From the NCBI RefSeq assembly GCF_001426945.1, contig NZ_LMFS01000001.1, forward strand, positions 2,684,906 through 2,748,905: a DNA stretch of 64,000 nt. Reading direction: 5' to 3'. This document shows positions 15,188-23,734 of this stretch, piece by piece. The stretch's first letter is position 1. Every line of letters starts with the position of its first letter. The stretch is from Pseudolabrys sp. Root1462. GTDB lineage: Bacteria > Pseudomonadota > Alphaproteobacteria > Rhizobiales > Xanthobacteraceae. The position numbers were made by a program, and so were the translations under genes. Under the pieces are notes generated by a model. It searched no databases. It was given only the letters and a program-made list of their open reading frames with translations, and was not told where the DNA came from.

Positions 15188-15216
15188 AACATAGCCGAGC
15201 AGCGTCACGCTGTCAA
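15188..15216 (-). promoter_or_regulatory. Sigma-70-type promoter with embedded palindrome, copy 1
   Basis: On the minus strand the -35 is TTGACA (15216-15211), the spacer is 17 bases and the -10 is TATGTT (15193-15188). The spacer and -35 contain the 13-bp palindrome CAGCGTCACGCTG (15200-15212, odd centre), a likely repressor site. A 26-base stretch (15192-15217) recurs at 24641-24666 with one mismatch. It is 150 bases upstream of the 49-aa gene. Confidence 0.75.
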
Positions 15217-15386
15217 GCATGTATTCCTAGGTTTTTTAACTTTCCTATCGGCGCGAAAAAGACGAGCCGGCACGGGCGGTTAGATGCGTTTGCGCGCGCT
15301 CGCGAAGCCCCGGCGCCCAAAATTTTTCAAAAATAATCGGCAAAAAATTTTTCGCCGCCCGCCCGCGCGGCGTGCCGGCACGCCGC

Positions 15387-15512
15387 CTATTGCACGCGGT
15401 CGCTGCGGCATGACTTCGGCCCGTCATCCCAGATCCAGCCGCATTTGGTGCAGCCGCCGAGCGACAGGCCGAGCAGGACGAGGCACGAGATCGCGAAAAG
15501 CCGGTGCGTCAT
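15387..15512 (-). CDS. Small lipoprotein (41 aa)
   Basis: A 41-aa frame begins MTHRLFAISCLVLLGLSLGG, reaches a lipobox (LSLGGC, Cys21) and leaves a 20-residue Cys-containing tail (CTKCGWIWDDGPKSC). I recall very similar short lipoproteins in Bradyrhizobium relatives. The mature peptide would be anchored in the membrane; its role is unknown. No strong ribosome site is visible. A perfect 20-bp palindrome (15367-15386) abuts the stop and a second AT-centred hairpin (about 15339-15358) follows, together a likely terminator. Confidence 0.65.
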   Translation of the reverse strand: MTHRLFAISCLVLLGLSLGGCTKCGWIWDDGPKSCRSDRVQ

Positions 15513-15683
15513 GGCCGCAGCCTAGTCGATCCCGCCGCCCGCGCCTAGCCGCGCCGCCGGGCCGGCCCGGCCCCGCCGCCAGGCCATGTCCTGCGGCCGA
15601 ACTTCATTCAAATACGCTGGAACCGCTTAAATCCCCTTCAGTAAACGGCCGCTAAGCTTGTCTTATTCCCTCTGGGTAGGCTG

Positions 15684-15956
15684 ATGCTTCGACCGAAACT
15701 CAAAGAACGGCGCAAGACGCCGCGCCACGCCATCAACCGTGTCGCGCAATTTCACACCGGGCCCGGCGCGCTGCCGCGCTCCTGCATGATCACCGACATC
15801 TCCGATAGCGGCGCCCGGCTCTATTGCGACAGCACGATGCCGGACACGTTCCTGCTGTCGCTGTCCGGCGACGGCATCGATACGCGGCGCGAGTGCCGCG
15901 TGGTCTGGCGCCTCGGCGGCGAACTCGGCGTCGAATTCGTGCGGCCGCAGCTCTGA
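15684..15956 (+). CDS. PilZ-domain protein
   Basis: This 90-aa single PilZ domain has the N-terminal RRKTPRHAI (RxxxR-type c-di-GMP contact) and the ISDSGARLYC block corresponding to the (D/N)xSxxG motif, followed by beta strands to GVEFVRP. It probably binds cyclic di-GMP and acts on motility or envelope targets. It stands alone. The next gene downstream is the APC permease, 71 bases away on the same strand. Confidence 0.88.
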   Translation: MLRPKLKERRKTPRHAINRVAQFHTGPGALPRSCMITDISDSGARLYCDSTMPDTFLLSLSGDGIDTRRECRVVWRLGGELGVEFVRPQL

Positions 15957-16027
15957 GGCCGCCTTCCCTCGCCGGTTATTGACCTCGCGCAACACCCGCG
16001 GCGGCGGATGTCGTTACCTTGCGCGTC

Positions 16028-17248
16028 ATGTCGATCGCCGCACCCCGCCCCGAACTGCGCCGCCGCCTCGGCCTGCCGCTGCTGACGCTGTACGGCGTCG
16101 GCATCACCATCGGCGCCGGCATCTATGTGCTGATCGGCGCCGTCGCCGGCCATGCCGGGCGCGCGGCGCCGTGGTCTTTCGTCATCGCCGGCCTCGCCAT
16201 GGCCTTCACCGTCGGTTCCTATGCCGAGCTCGCCACGCGCTATCCGGTCAGCGCCGGCGAAGCCGCCTATGTGCGCGCCGCCTTCAATTCGCGCCTCGCC
16301 TCCACGCTCATCGGTCTGCTGACGATCGTGATCGGCATCATCTCGTCGGCGACCGTATCGCTCGGCGCCGCCGGCTATATCGGCCAATTCATCGACTGGC
16401 CGCGCGGCGTCATCGCCGCCGCGGTGGTGATCGTGCTCGGCGCCGTCGCGGCCTGGGGCATTCTGGAATCGGTGCTGCTCGCCAGTCTGTTCACGCTGAT
16501 CGAAGCCGGCGGCCTCGTCATCATCGTCGCTGCCGCGATTTACGGCGGCGTGCCGTTCCTCGACACGCTCATCGAAATGCCACCGCTTGCGCCGCAGGCC
16601 TGGTCCGGCGTGTTCTATGCCAGCCTGCTCGCCTTCTTCGCCTTCATCGGCTTTGAGGATCTCGCCAATGTGGTTGAGGAAGCAAAAGCCCCGGAACGCA
16701 CCATTCCCCGCGCCATGATACTGACGCTGGCGATCTCGACGACGCTCTATCTCGCGGTCGCCGCCATCGCCGTCACCGCCGTGGCGCCGGCCGAGCTGGC
16801 GCATTCGACGGCGCCGCTGAGCCTGGTGTTTCGCGCCGTCGCCGGCCTCAGCCCGGCCACCATCACGGTGATCGCCATCGTCGCGACGCTCAACACCATC
16901 CTGGCGCAGATGACGATGGCCGCGCGCGTCGTCTATGGCATGGCGCGCCAGGGCGATCTGCCGCGTTTCGCCGGCCGCGTGCATGCCAAGACGGCGACGC
17001 CGGTCCTGGCCACCGCGTTCATCGTCGCCGCCACCATCGCGCTGGCGCTGACGGTGCCGTTCGAGCGGCTGGCCGAGAGCACCTCGCTCGCCACGCTCGC
17101 GGTGTTTGCTTCGGTCAATCTGTCGCTGCTGCGCGTGCGCCACCGGCGCATGCGCGCGCCGGGCCCGCATGTGCGCGTGCCGCTGTGGATGCCGGTGGCC
17201 GGATTGGTCAGTTGTTTAGCGATGATGGCGGCCGTGCTGCTCGGCTAG
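16028..17248 (+). CDS. APC-family amino acid permease
   Basis: The 406-aa protein (ATG at 16028; a TTG nine bases upstream is also open) has about 12 hydrophobic spans. The first span contains TLYGVGITIGAGIYVLIG, the glycine-rich APC signature for substrate binding in helix 1. Further family segments are YAELATRYPVSAGEAAYVR and FFAFIGFEDLANVVEEAKAP. It is an inner-membrane importer or exchanger of amino acids or amines; specificity cannot be read. It is slightly shorter than classic LysP-type permeases. Confidence 0.88.
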   Translation: MSIAAPRPELRRRLGLPLLTLYGVGITIGAGIYVLIGAVAGHAGRAAPWSFVIAGLAMAFTVGSYAELATRYPVSAGEAAYVRAAFNSRLASTLIGLLTIVIGIISSATVSLGAAGYIGQFIDWPRGVIAAAVVIVLGAVAAWGILESVLLASLFTLIEAGGLVIIVAAAIYGGVPFLDTLIEMPPLAPQAWSGVFYASLLAFFAFIGFEDLANVVEEAKAPERTIPRAMILTLAISTTLYLAVAAIAVTAVAPAELAHSTAPLSLVFRAVAGLSPATITVIAIVATLNTILAQMTMAARVVYGMARQGDLPRFAGRVHAKTATPVLATAFIVAATIALALTVPFERLAESTSLATLAVFASVNLSLLRVRHRRMRAPGPHVRVPLWMPVAGLVSCLAMMAAVLLG

Positions 17249-17262
17249 CAGCATTAAGGCGC

Positions 17263-17508
17263 TTAGGCGTCGGTGCGGTGCGGTTTGAGGTCGAAACCGA
17301 TCTCGAACACGGTGCGGTCGGTGGTGTCGACCACCGTCATGGTCCAGCCGGACAGATCCTGAATGCCGGGATCGCACATCGCGGCCTTGAGATCGCGCAC
17401 CTGACGCACGGCGTGGGCCCGCACGGCGGTCAGCCCGCTGAGGTCCTGACCCTTGTCATCGGAAAACCGTCGCTGGCCGTCCGAGAAATGGAAATAGAAA
17501 CGCGGCAC
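17263..17508 (-). CDS. DUF6894 small protein
   Basis: I chose the GTG at 17508, giving 81 aa beginning PRFYFHFSDGQRRFSDDKG, with a GAGAGGG ribosome site upstream. The Rxyx-aromatic N-terminus, the D-x2-G-x-DL turn and the AVRAHAVRQVRDLK helix are the DUF6894 pattern, a very common short family in Hyphomicrobiales with no known role. It is convergent with the permease gene. Confidence 0.75.
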   Translation of the reverse strand: MPRFYFHFSDGQRRFSDDKGQDLSGLTAVRAHAVRQVRDLKAAMCDPGIQDLSGWTMTVVDTTDRTVFEIGFDLKPHRTDA

Positions 17509-17736
17509 GCGACGCCCTCTCACGAAAGCAGATTGCACCGACGGCGACCGACGTGCCGGCCGCGCCCCCCAAGGCAATTCCGGCCGTCGGCATCTGCAGC
17601 TACTAGACTACGTGCGGTCTAGATTGACTAGGTGTCGGAAGCGTGACCGAGCGCAATTGTCGCAACACTTTTAACGTGAGCGCCGGGCGCGGTTCGCATC
17701 GATTCACGGTTAGGTTCGGTATCGCGCGACCGCAAT

Positions 17737-18150
17737 CTATGCGTTGGCCCGGGCGGCGCCGCTGTCGAACCGCATCCGCGCCGTCTGGATCGCGACGCGG
17801 TTGCGCCGGGCCCACAGGCCGAGTTCGCTCACCGGCTCGAGCAGCGAACGGCCGAGTGTCGTCAATTCGTAATCGACGCGCGGCGGAATCGTCGGAAATA
17901 CCGTGCGCGAGACGAGGCCGTCGCGCTCGAGACCGCGCAGCGTCAGCGTCAGCATGCGCTGCGAGATCGAGCCCAGCGCGCGCCGCAATTCGTTGAAGCG
18001 CTTCGGTCCGTCACCCAGCGTCGACACAACCAGGACCGTCCACTTGTCGCCAACGCGGGCCAACACCTCGCTCACGGCGCGGCAGTCTTCGGCCACATGC
18101 AGGTTCCCGGACAGCGGATTTGCGCGTTCTTGAGCTTTCAGAGCGGTCAT
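17737..18150 (-). CDS. HxlR-family winged-helix regulator
   Basis: The 137-aa protein has the HxlR core: an N-terminal cysteine ([21 protein letters not shown], quoted in pieces, with Cys23), then [20 protein letters not shown] and [24 protein letters not shown]. The single Cys near the DKW motif is the redox or electrophile-sensing residue in several HxlR proteins. A TACC-AATC-GGTA dyad 15 bases upstream of its start is a plausible own operator. The divergent target gene usually expected is absent: about 500 bases of non-coding sequence lie beyond. Confidence 0.88.
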   Translation of the reverse strand: MTALKAQERANPLSGNLHVAEDCRAVSEVLARVGDKWTVLVVSTLGDGPKRFNELRRALGSISQRMLTLTLRGLERDGLVSRTVFPTIPPRVDYELTTLGRSLLEPVSELGLWARRNRVAIQTARMRFDSGAARANA

Positions 18151-18649
18151 CTATTTATCCTCGGTTACCAATCGGTACTTAGGCTAATAAATAGAGGAAG
18201 CGAGGCCAAAGCTCAAGCGCGGGATCCGGCGGCCTCATCGCCTCGGCCGTGTGCCCCGTTCCGGGTGGGGCCGTGGGCAACCCTGCACCTGATTGGGACG
18301 AAGCCGGCATTCGCTTCAAGCCCGAGCTGCCGGATGAATGTGAGAAGGTACTGGACGCCTGCGGCCGCCGCATCCCGCAAGCATTCATCGATAAATTTTC
18401 TGTATTCGCCGGCGCGCTGACAGCAACATCACACCACTATGACGGCGGCGCCGCAGCACAGTTTTTGAGCTGCTTACGGCCATACCTTTGGCCGATCGTA
18501 TTCTTGCCGGATGCACTCACAGGTCGCCGCCCGCGCTATGTAATAGCGATCAAAGAATGTGCATAACTCCGCCCTGCTTCACCTGCCGCAGGGCCGACAA
18601 TGTAAATTATCGCCGTGGGCCAATGATTTGCCCGCGGAGGCCCCACGCC
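18151..18649. promoter_or_regulatory. 499-bp intergenic region with a candidate HxlR operator
   Basis: The only clear signal is GGTTACCAATCGGTACT (18163-18179), with the dyad TACC/GGTA at 18166-18177, next to the HxlR start. A plus-strand frame at 18249-18566 has no recognisable domain and unconvincing composition. GGAGG at 18636-18640 is the ribosome site of the following kinase gene. The stretch could be the remains of the regulator's former target gene, but I cannot show that. Confidence 0.45.
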
Positions 18650-21600
18650 GTGACTGACCAACCGATGGCGCTTTCGGCCGTCCCGAAGCGACGTGTCGAG
18701 CGCTATCAAAGAACGTTGAAATTGTTAGCACGCATCGCAACCGGACTACGGTTGCGCTCGTGGGCGCAGCCCGTGACCCTGCTCGGCATCGGCATGCTCG
18801 CCGTCATCTATTTGATGCTCGGCGTTCTGATCGTCAGCGACAGAAAAGAAGCGGTAGCGAACGCGGTCAGGCACGGCGACAACCTGGTCCGCATCATCGA
18901 TCAGGCTTACGCCCACATCCTGCAGAGCACCGATTCAGCCCTGCTCGTCGTCCGCCACGTTTATTTGGCGGCACCGTCAACGATCGATCTCAAAAGCCTG
19001 TTTGACGGTCAGGCGTCGCGCACTGGCTTGGACAACCGTTACATCGTGACCGACGCCCAAGGCCGCGTCATCGCAGCGACCTTCGCCGACGACAGCCGGC
19101 TCATCGGCAAGGAGTTTCCGGATCCCGACAGTTTTCAGCGTCAGAAGAGCGATCGCGACGACGAACTGCTGATAAGCCCGCCGCACAAGTTCGGCGCCAA
19201 CGGGCCGCTGCTCGTTTTTTTGACGCGACGACTGACCCATGCCGATGGCAGCTTCGGCGGTGTCGTTGCTGCCGTGCTCGACTCCAAAGTGCTGACGCGC
19301 GTCGGTGCAGACCTCGACCTCGGCCCGCTCGGCACCTCCGGCCTGATTGGCTCCGACGGCGTCGTGCGAGCCCGCGCGATCCAAGGCAGCATCGACGTCG
19401 ATGCTATCGGCAAACAATTAGCCGCCGGCACCGGTGTGCTGGCTTACAGCCTCAGCGCGTCCAGCGGTCATTTCTGGAGCACCGCCGGCATGTACGACAA
19501 TGTCCGCCGCCTGGTGTCCTTCCGGGTGATCGGCAACTTTCCCATGGTCGCCACCGTCACCACGACCGAGGCGGAGATTTTCCGGCACGCCAACAAGCAG
19601 GCGATGATCTACTGGGCGATCGCGCTTGTCGGCACCGTCTTGGTTCTGATCGGCGTCAGATGGGGCGCGGCGCGCACCAGGAAGCTCAGCGCCGCCGCGA
19701 CCGAGATAATCGCCGCCCAGGACGACCTTCGCAAAAGCGAGCAACGCTATCGGCTGGTCGAAGACGCCGTGAACGAAGGCATCTGGGATTGGGATATCGG
19801 CAGCGACGTTTGCTACCGCTCGCCGCACTGGAAACAGCTTCTCGGCTTCAGCGACGACGACGCGCCAACCAGCATGGCCGCGTTGAAGGAACTGATCCAT
19901 CCCGACGATCGTGCCGCCGTCGACGCCGCCATGAACGCGCACCTGGCCGACGATGTGCCCTATCTCGTCGAGTTTCGGCTTCAGGGCAAGAACGGCGAGT
20001 ACCGCTGGATACAGAGCCGCGGCAAGGCCCAGCGCGACGAAAACGGCAAGCCGACACGTATGCTCGGCACCCTCACCGATATTACCGACCGCAAGCTGGC
20101 GGAGGCCTCGCTCAAGGAAAGCCACGCCAACCTGGGGCGCGCTGAAACCACCGCTCAACTCGGCCACTTCCGTTATGTGAAGGCCACCGGCGAATACACC
20201 TGGTCGGAAGGTCTCTATCGAATCTTCGGCAAGTCGCCCTCCGGCTTCATGGCGACGTTTCAGGCGGCGCCCGAATTCATCACGCCCGAAGACCGCCCGA
20301 TCCTGCTGCAGCAACGCGAACACATCTTGTCCGGCGGCGCGGCGCACTCGATGACGCTGCGCGGCGTCCGGGACGATGGCCGGATGATTTATGTCGAGAC
20401 GTGGCTGGAGGCGACGCGCGCCGGCGACGACACCGTGACCGGAATGCACGGTTCGGTGCAGGATGTGACGGCCCGCAAGCTCGCAGAACTCGATCTCAAG
20501 GAAAGCCGGGACAATCTGGCGCGCGCCGAGCGGCTCGCGTTGCTCGGCCATTTCAAGAGCGGCCTTCAGGCCGACACGCTGGTCTGGTCGGAGGGCGTCT
20601 ATGCGATCTTCGGCTATTCGCCGGAGTCCTATGTCCCGAGCGAGCGGGCCTTCATTCAGTTGGTGCTGCCGGAAGACCGGCCTTCCCTGAAGCGCGCCGT
20701 CGAGGACATCGTCGCCGGCCGTGAGATTCCCAATTTCGTCATCCGCGTCCGCCGCTCCGACGGTGCGATCATCGACCTCGACGTCTGGATGCAGGCGGTG
20801 CGTGGCACGGACGGCGCCATCACCGGGCTGTTCGGCACGCTGCAGGACGTCACCTTGCGCCGCCGCGCCGAGGAATTTCTCGCCCGCGCCAACCAGGAAC
20901 TGGAAGCCCGCGTCAGCGAGCGCACCAACGAGCTGGCGCAGGAAATTCGCCGCCGCGAAGAAGCGCAGATGACGCTCGGCCAGATGCAGAAGATGGAGGC
21001 GGTCGGCCAGCTGACCGCCGGCATCGCCCACGACTTCAACAATCTGTTGTCGGTCATCGGCGGCAGCCTCGAATTCGTCGATCGCTCCGCGGCGCGCGGC
21101 CTGACGGCCGACCCGGAACTGCTCGATGCGGCGCTGCGCGCGACCCGGCGCGGCCGCGAGCTGGTGCGCCGGTTGCTGGCCTTCTCCCGGCAGACGCCGT
21201 CGCGCGCCGAGCCGACACTGATCGACCAGATGGTGCTCGACACGCTGCGCCTGCTGCAGCGGACGCTGGGCGACAACATCGACATCGTCACGCAACTCAA
21301 CGCCAGCGGCGCGGTGATCTCGGTCGACCGCAATCAGCTCGCCAACGCCCTGCTCAATCTCGCGCTCAACGCGCGCGATGCCATGGCCGAAGGCGGGCAG
21401 ATGACGATCGCGACCGAGTGCCAGCCGTGCGATCCGGCGCTGGCCAAGACGGCGCGCTGGCCGACCGCCGAGGAAGTGCGCATCGTCATCCGCGACACCG
21501 GCGTCGGCATGACCGAGTCGATCCGCCGCCGCGCCACCGAGCCGTTCTTCACCACCAAGTCCGACGGCCTCGGCAGCGGCCTCGGCCTCAGCATGGTGCA

Positions 21601-22117
21601 GGGCTTCATCGAGCAGTCCGGCGGCCTGCTGGTGATCGAGAGCGAGCCCGATAAAGGCACCGCGGTCACCTTGCGGCTGCCGCGCATCGCGGCGGCCGAT
21701 ACGCAGACCGAGCACAGCGACGGCGCCGTCGGCCAGGCCGGCACGCGCCGCGAGAAGACCGTGCTGCTGGTCGAGGACGACGCCGATGTCCGCATCGTCA
21801 TCACCGCGCAACTGCGCCATCTCGGCTACCGGGTGCAGACCGCCGCCAACGGCATGGAGGCGATCGACCTGATCGCCTCGCCCGCCATGTTCGACATCCT
21901 GCTCACCGACATCGTCCTGCCGAGCGGACTCGACGGCGTATCGCTGGTCAAGGAAGCGATGCTGGCGCGGCCGCGGATCGGCGTGCTGTGCATGTCCGGC
22001 TACGAGCCGTCGCAGAAGCACCGCAAGTGGCTCAGCCAGCAGAACATCGGCTTTTTGGAAAAGCCGTTCCACATGCAGAGCCTCGGCCAGGCGCTCGAGG
22101 CCGCGCTGGCGACCTAG
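18650..22117 (+). CDS. Hybrid sensor histidine kinase: extracytoplasmic sensor, 3 PAS, kinase, receiver
   Basis: I chose the GTG at 18650 (1155 aa), 9 bases after GGAGG; ATG-started readings further upstream lack a ribosome site. Order: TM1 (about 40-62), a periplasmic Cache/PDC-like sensor (about 70-310), TM2 (about 318-340), three PAS domains (about 366-480, 494-610, 621-735), coiled coil, HisKA with phospho-acceptor His794 in GIAHDFNNLL, HATPase with NLALNARDAM and GSGLGLSMVQGF, and a receiver with Asp1087 in LLTDIVLP. The ligand is unknown. It may pass phosphate to an unlinked partner, as no response regulator gene is adjacent. Confidence 0.92.
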   Translation: MTDQPMALSAVPKRRVERYQRTLKLLARIATGLRLRSWAQPVTLLGIGMLAVIYLMLGVLIVSDRKEAVANAVRHGDNLVRIIDQAYAHILQSTDSALLVVRHVYLAAPSTIDLKSLFDGQASRTGLDNRYIVTDAQGRVIAATFADDSRLIGKEFPDPDSFQRQKSDRDDELLISPPHKFGANGPLLVFLTRRLTHADGSFGGVVAAVLDSKVLTRVGADLDLGPLGTSGLIGSDGVVRARAIQGSIDVDAIGKQLAAGTGVLAYSLSASSGHFWSTAGMYDNVRRLVSFRVIGNFPMVATVTTTEAEIFRHANKQAMIYWAIALVGTVLVLIGVRWGAARTRKLSAAATEIIAAQDDLRKSEQRYRLVEDAVNEGIWDWDIGSDVCYRSPHWKQLLGFSDDDAPTSMAALKELIHPDDRAAVDAAMNAHLADDVPYLVEFRLQGKNGEYRWIQSRGKAQRDENGKPTRMLGTLTDITDRKLAEASLKESHANLGRAETTAQLGHFRYVKATGEYTWSEGLYRIFGKSPSGFMATFQAAPEFITPEDRPILLQQREHILSGGAAHSMTLRGVRDDGRMIYVETWLEATRAGDDTVTGMHGSVQDVTARKLAELDLKESRDNLARAERLALLGHFKSGLQADTLVWSEGVYAIFGYSPESYVPSERAFIQLVLPEDRPSLKRAVEDIVAGREIPNFVIRVRRSDGAIIDLDVWMQAVRGTDGAITGLFGTLQDVTLRRRAEEFLARANQELEARVSERTNELAQEIRRREEAQMTLGQMQKMEAVGQLTAGIAHDFNNLLSVIGGSLEFVDRSAARGLTADPELLDAALRATRRGRELVRRLLAFSRQTPSRAEPTLIDQMVLDTLRLLQRTLGDNIDIVTQLNASGAVISVDRNQLANALLNLALNARDAMAEGGQMTIATECQPCDPALAKTARWPTAEEVRIVIRDTGVGMTESIRRRATEPFFTTKSDGLGSGLGLSMVQGFIEQSGGLLVIESEPDKGTAVTLRLPRIAAADTQTEHSDGAVGQAGTRREKTVLLVEDDADVRIVITAQLRHLGYRVQTAANGMEAIDLIASPAMFDILLTDIVLPSGLDGVSLVKEAMLARPRIGVLCMSGYEPSQKHRKWLSQQNIGFLEKPFHMQSLGQALEAALAT

Positions 22118-23634
22118 TGCTCGATCGACGGCGCCGCGGCGGCGGCGGGGCCGCGCAGCGGCCGCTCCTCGAGGATGATGAGAAACACCAGACCGCAGAC
22201 CAGCACCACCGCGCAGGCGATGAACACCAGGCGGAATGCGTGAGCGAGCTGCGCCGCCGAGGCCGAGCGCGCCAGCATCTCCATCTGCATGCCGGTCGAG
22301 CCGTTGAGGCCGCCGAGCACGATGGCGCCGAGGATCGCCACCACCAGCGATGAGAACAGCGCGCGGAAGAAGTTGGCGGCGCCGGTGGCGACGCCCATCT
22401 GCGAGCGCTCGACCGCGTTCTGCATGCACACCGTCGAGATCGGAAACACCGTGCCGATGCTGAAGCCCACGATCGTCTGCAGCAGGATCACCAGCGGCAG
22501 CGGCAGCCCGGCTGGCGCGATCGCCAGCGGGATCAGCGCGGCGATGCCGCACGAGGTGCCGATCATCGGAATGCGCTTGTAGCGCTCGACCCGCATCAGC
22601 GCCCGCCCGGTCAGCGTGGCGGCCACCACCACCGCGGTCATCATCGGGATGAGGCCGAGGCCGGATTGTGTTGCCGACAGATGCACCACCACCTCGAAAT
22701 ACAGCGGCACGAAGATGGTCATGCCGATCAGCGTCGCCATGTTGCAGGCGCCCGCCAGCGCCGCGGCGCGCACCACCTTGTTGCCGAGCACGGCGAGCGG
22801 CAGGAACGGTTCGGCCGCGGTCCTGAGCCGCCAGGCGAAGGCGGCCCACAGCAGCGCCGACAGCACGAACAGCCCGACGATCGCGCCCGAGAGCCACGGA
22901 TAAAGCCGCCCGCCCCACGACAGCGCCAGCAGCAGCGCCACCGAGGCCAGCATCATGAGCACCGCGCCGATGATGTCGAGCTGGTGATCGCGCTTGTGGA
23001 ACGGCACCAGCTTGAGCACGCGCCAGCACATGGCGAGCGCCGCGGCGCCGAGCGGCAGGTTGATCCAGAAGATCAGCGACCAGTCGAGATGTTCGGTGAG
23101 GAAGCCGCCGAGCACCGGGCCGCCGACCGACGACAGCGCGAACACCGCGCCGATATAGCCCTGATAGCGGCCGCGTTCGCGCGGGCTCACGATGTCGGCG
23201 ATGATGGTCTGCGCCAGCGCGATGAGGCCGCCGCCGCCGAGGCCCTGCACGCCGCGCGCGACGATCAGCGCCATCATGCTGGGCGCCAGCGCGCAGGCGA
23301 TCGAGCCGATGACGAACATGGCGATGGCGCCGAGCATCACCATGCGCCGGCCGTGAATGTCGGACAGCTTGCCGAGCAGCGGCGTCGTCGCCGTGCCGGT
23401 GAGCAGATAGACCGTCACCACCCAGGGCAGATCGTCGATATTGCCGAAATGCCGGCCGATGGTCGGCAGCGCGGTGGCGACGATGGTCTGGTCGAGCGCG
23501 CCGAGAAACATGGCGAGCGCAATGCCGGCCACGATCTGCATGATCACGGCGTGCGGCAAGGCCGGCGGCGCCGGCGCCTGCGCCGCCGCGGCCGGACGCG
23601 GTTCCAGATCGGCGGTTGGTTCGCGGTTCGACAT
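22114..23634 (-). CDS. DHA2-family MFS drug efflux transporter (EmrB/QacA-like)
   Basis: The 506-aa protein has 14 predicted spans. Motif C-type and DHA2 signatures are seen: FLGALDQTIVATALPTIGRH (span 1), GKLSDIHGRRMVM (motif A) and GGPVLGGFLTEH. It should export toxic compounds using the proton gradient. It has no adjacent EmrA-type membrane-fusion gene. Its stop codon is interlocked with that of the convergent kinase gene on a shared CTAG. Confidence 0.92.
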   Translation of the reverse strand: MSNREPTADLEPRPAAAAQAPAPPALPHAVIMQIVAGIALAMFLGALDQTIVATALPTIGRHFGNIDDLPWVVTVYLLTGTATTPLLGKLSDIHGRRMVMLGAIAMFVIGSIACALAPSMMALIVARGVQGLGGGGLIALAQTIIADIVSPRERGRYQGYIGAVFALSSVGGPVLGGFLTEHLDWSLIFWINLPLGAAALAMCWRVLKLVPFHKRDHQLDIIGAVLMMLASVALLLALSWGGRLYPWLSGAIVGLFVLSALLWAAFAWRLRTAAEPFLPLAVLGNKVVRAAALAGACNMATLIGMTIFVPLYFEVVVHLSATQSGLGLIPMMTAVVVAATLTGRALMRVERYKRIPMIGTSCGIAALIPLAIAPAGLPLPLVILLQTIVGFSIGTVFPISTVCMQNAVERSQMGVATGAANFFRALFSSLVVAILGAIVLGGLNGSTGMQMEMLARSASAAQLAHAFRLVFIACAVVLVCGLVFLIILEERPLRGPAAAAAPSIEH

Positions 23635-23734
23635 GAGGCGCGGACATGCCTTGCCGCCACGGCAATCGCAAGCGGTATCCGCGCGCGGGTGGTATGCCGA
23701 TCGCCGGCGCGCGCCGCGACGGCGAAACGCCGCT

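Noticed and set aside
15284..15655. A 123-aa plus-strand frame opposite the small lipoprotein
   Set aside because: Pro/Arg-rich, spans two palindromes, no start signal; the minus-strand lipoprotein explains the region better.
15821..17170. A 449-codon minus-strand frame antisense to the APC permease
   Set aside because: Arg/Gly/Asp-rich translation without motifs; the permease on the plus strand shows helix-1 and other family signatures.
18249..18566. A 105-aa plus-strand frame before the kinase gene
   Set aside because: No domain, no ribosome site, and it overlaps the region leading into the kinase start; kept only as unexplained intergenic DNA.
19418..23671. A 1417-codon open frame on the minus strand, antisense to most of the histidine kinase gene and in another frame through the efflux pump gene
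   Set aside because: It has no domain, is dominated by Arg/Ala/Gly and mirrors high-GC third positions of the two real genes; both real genes have full motif sets.
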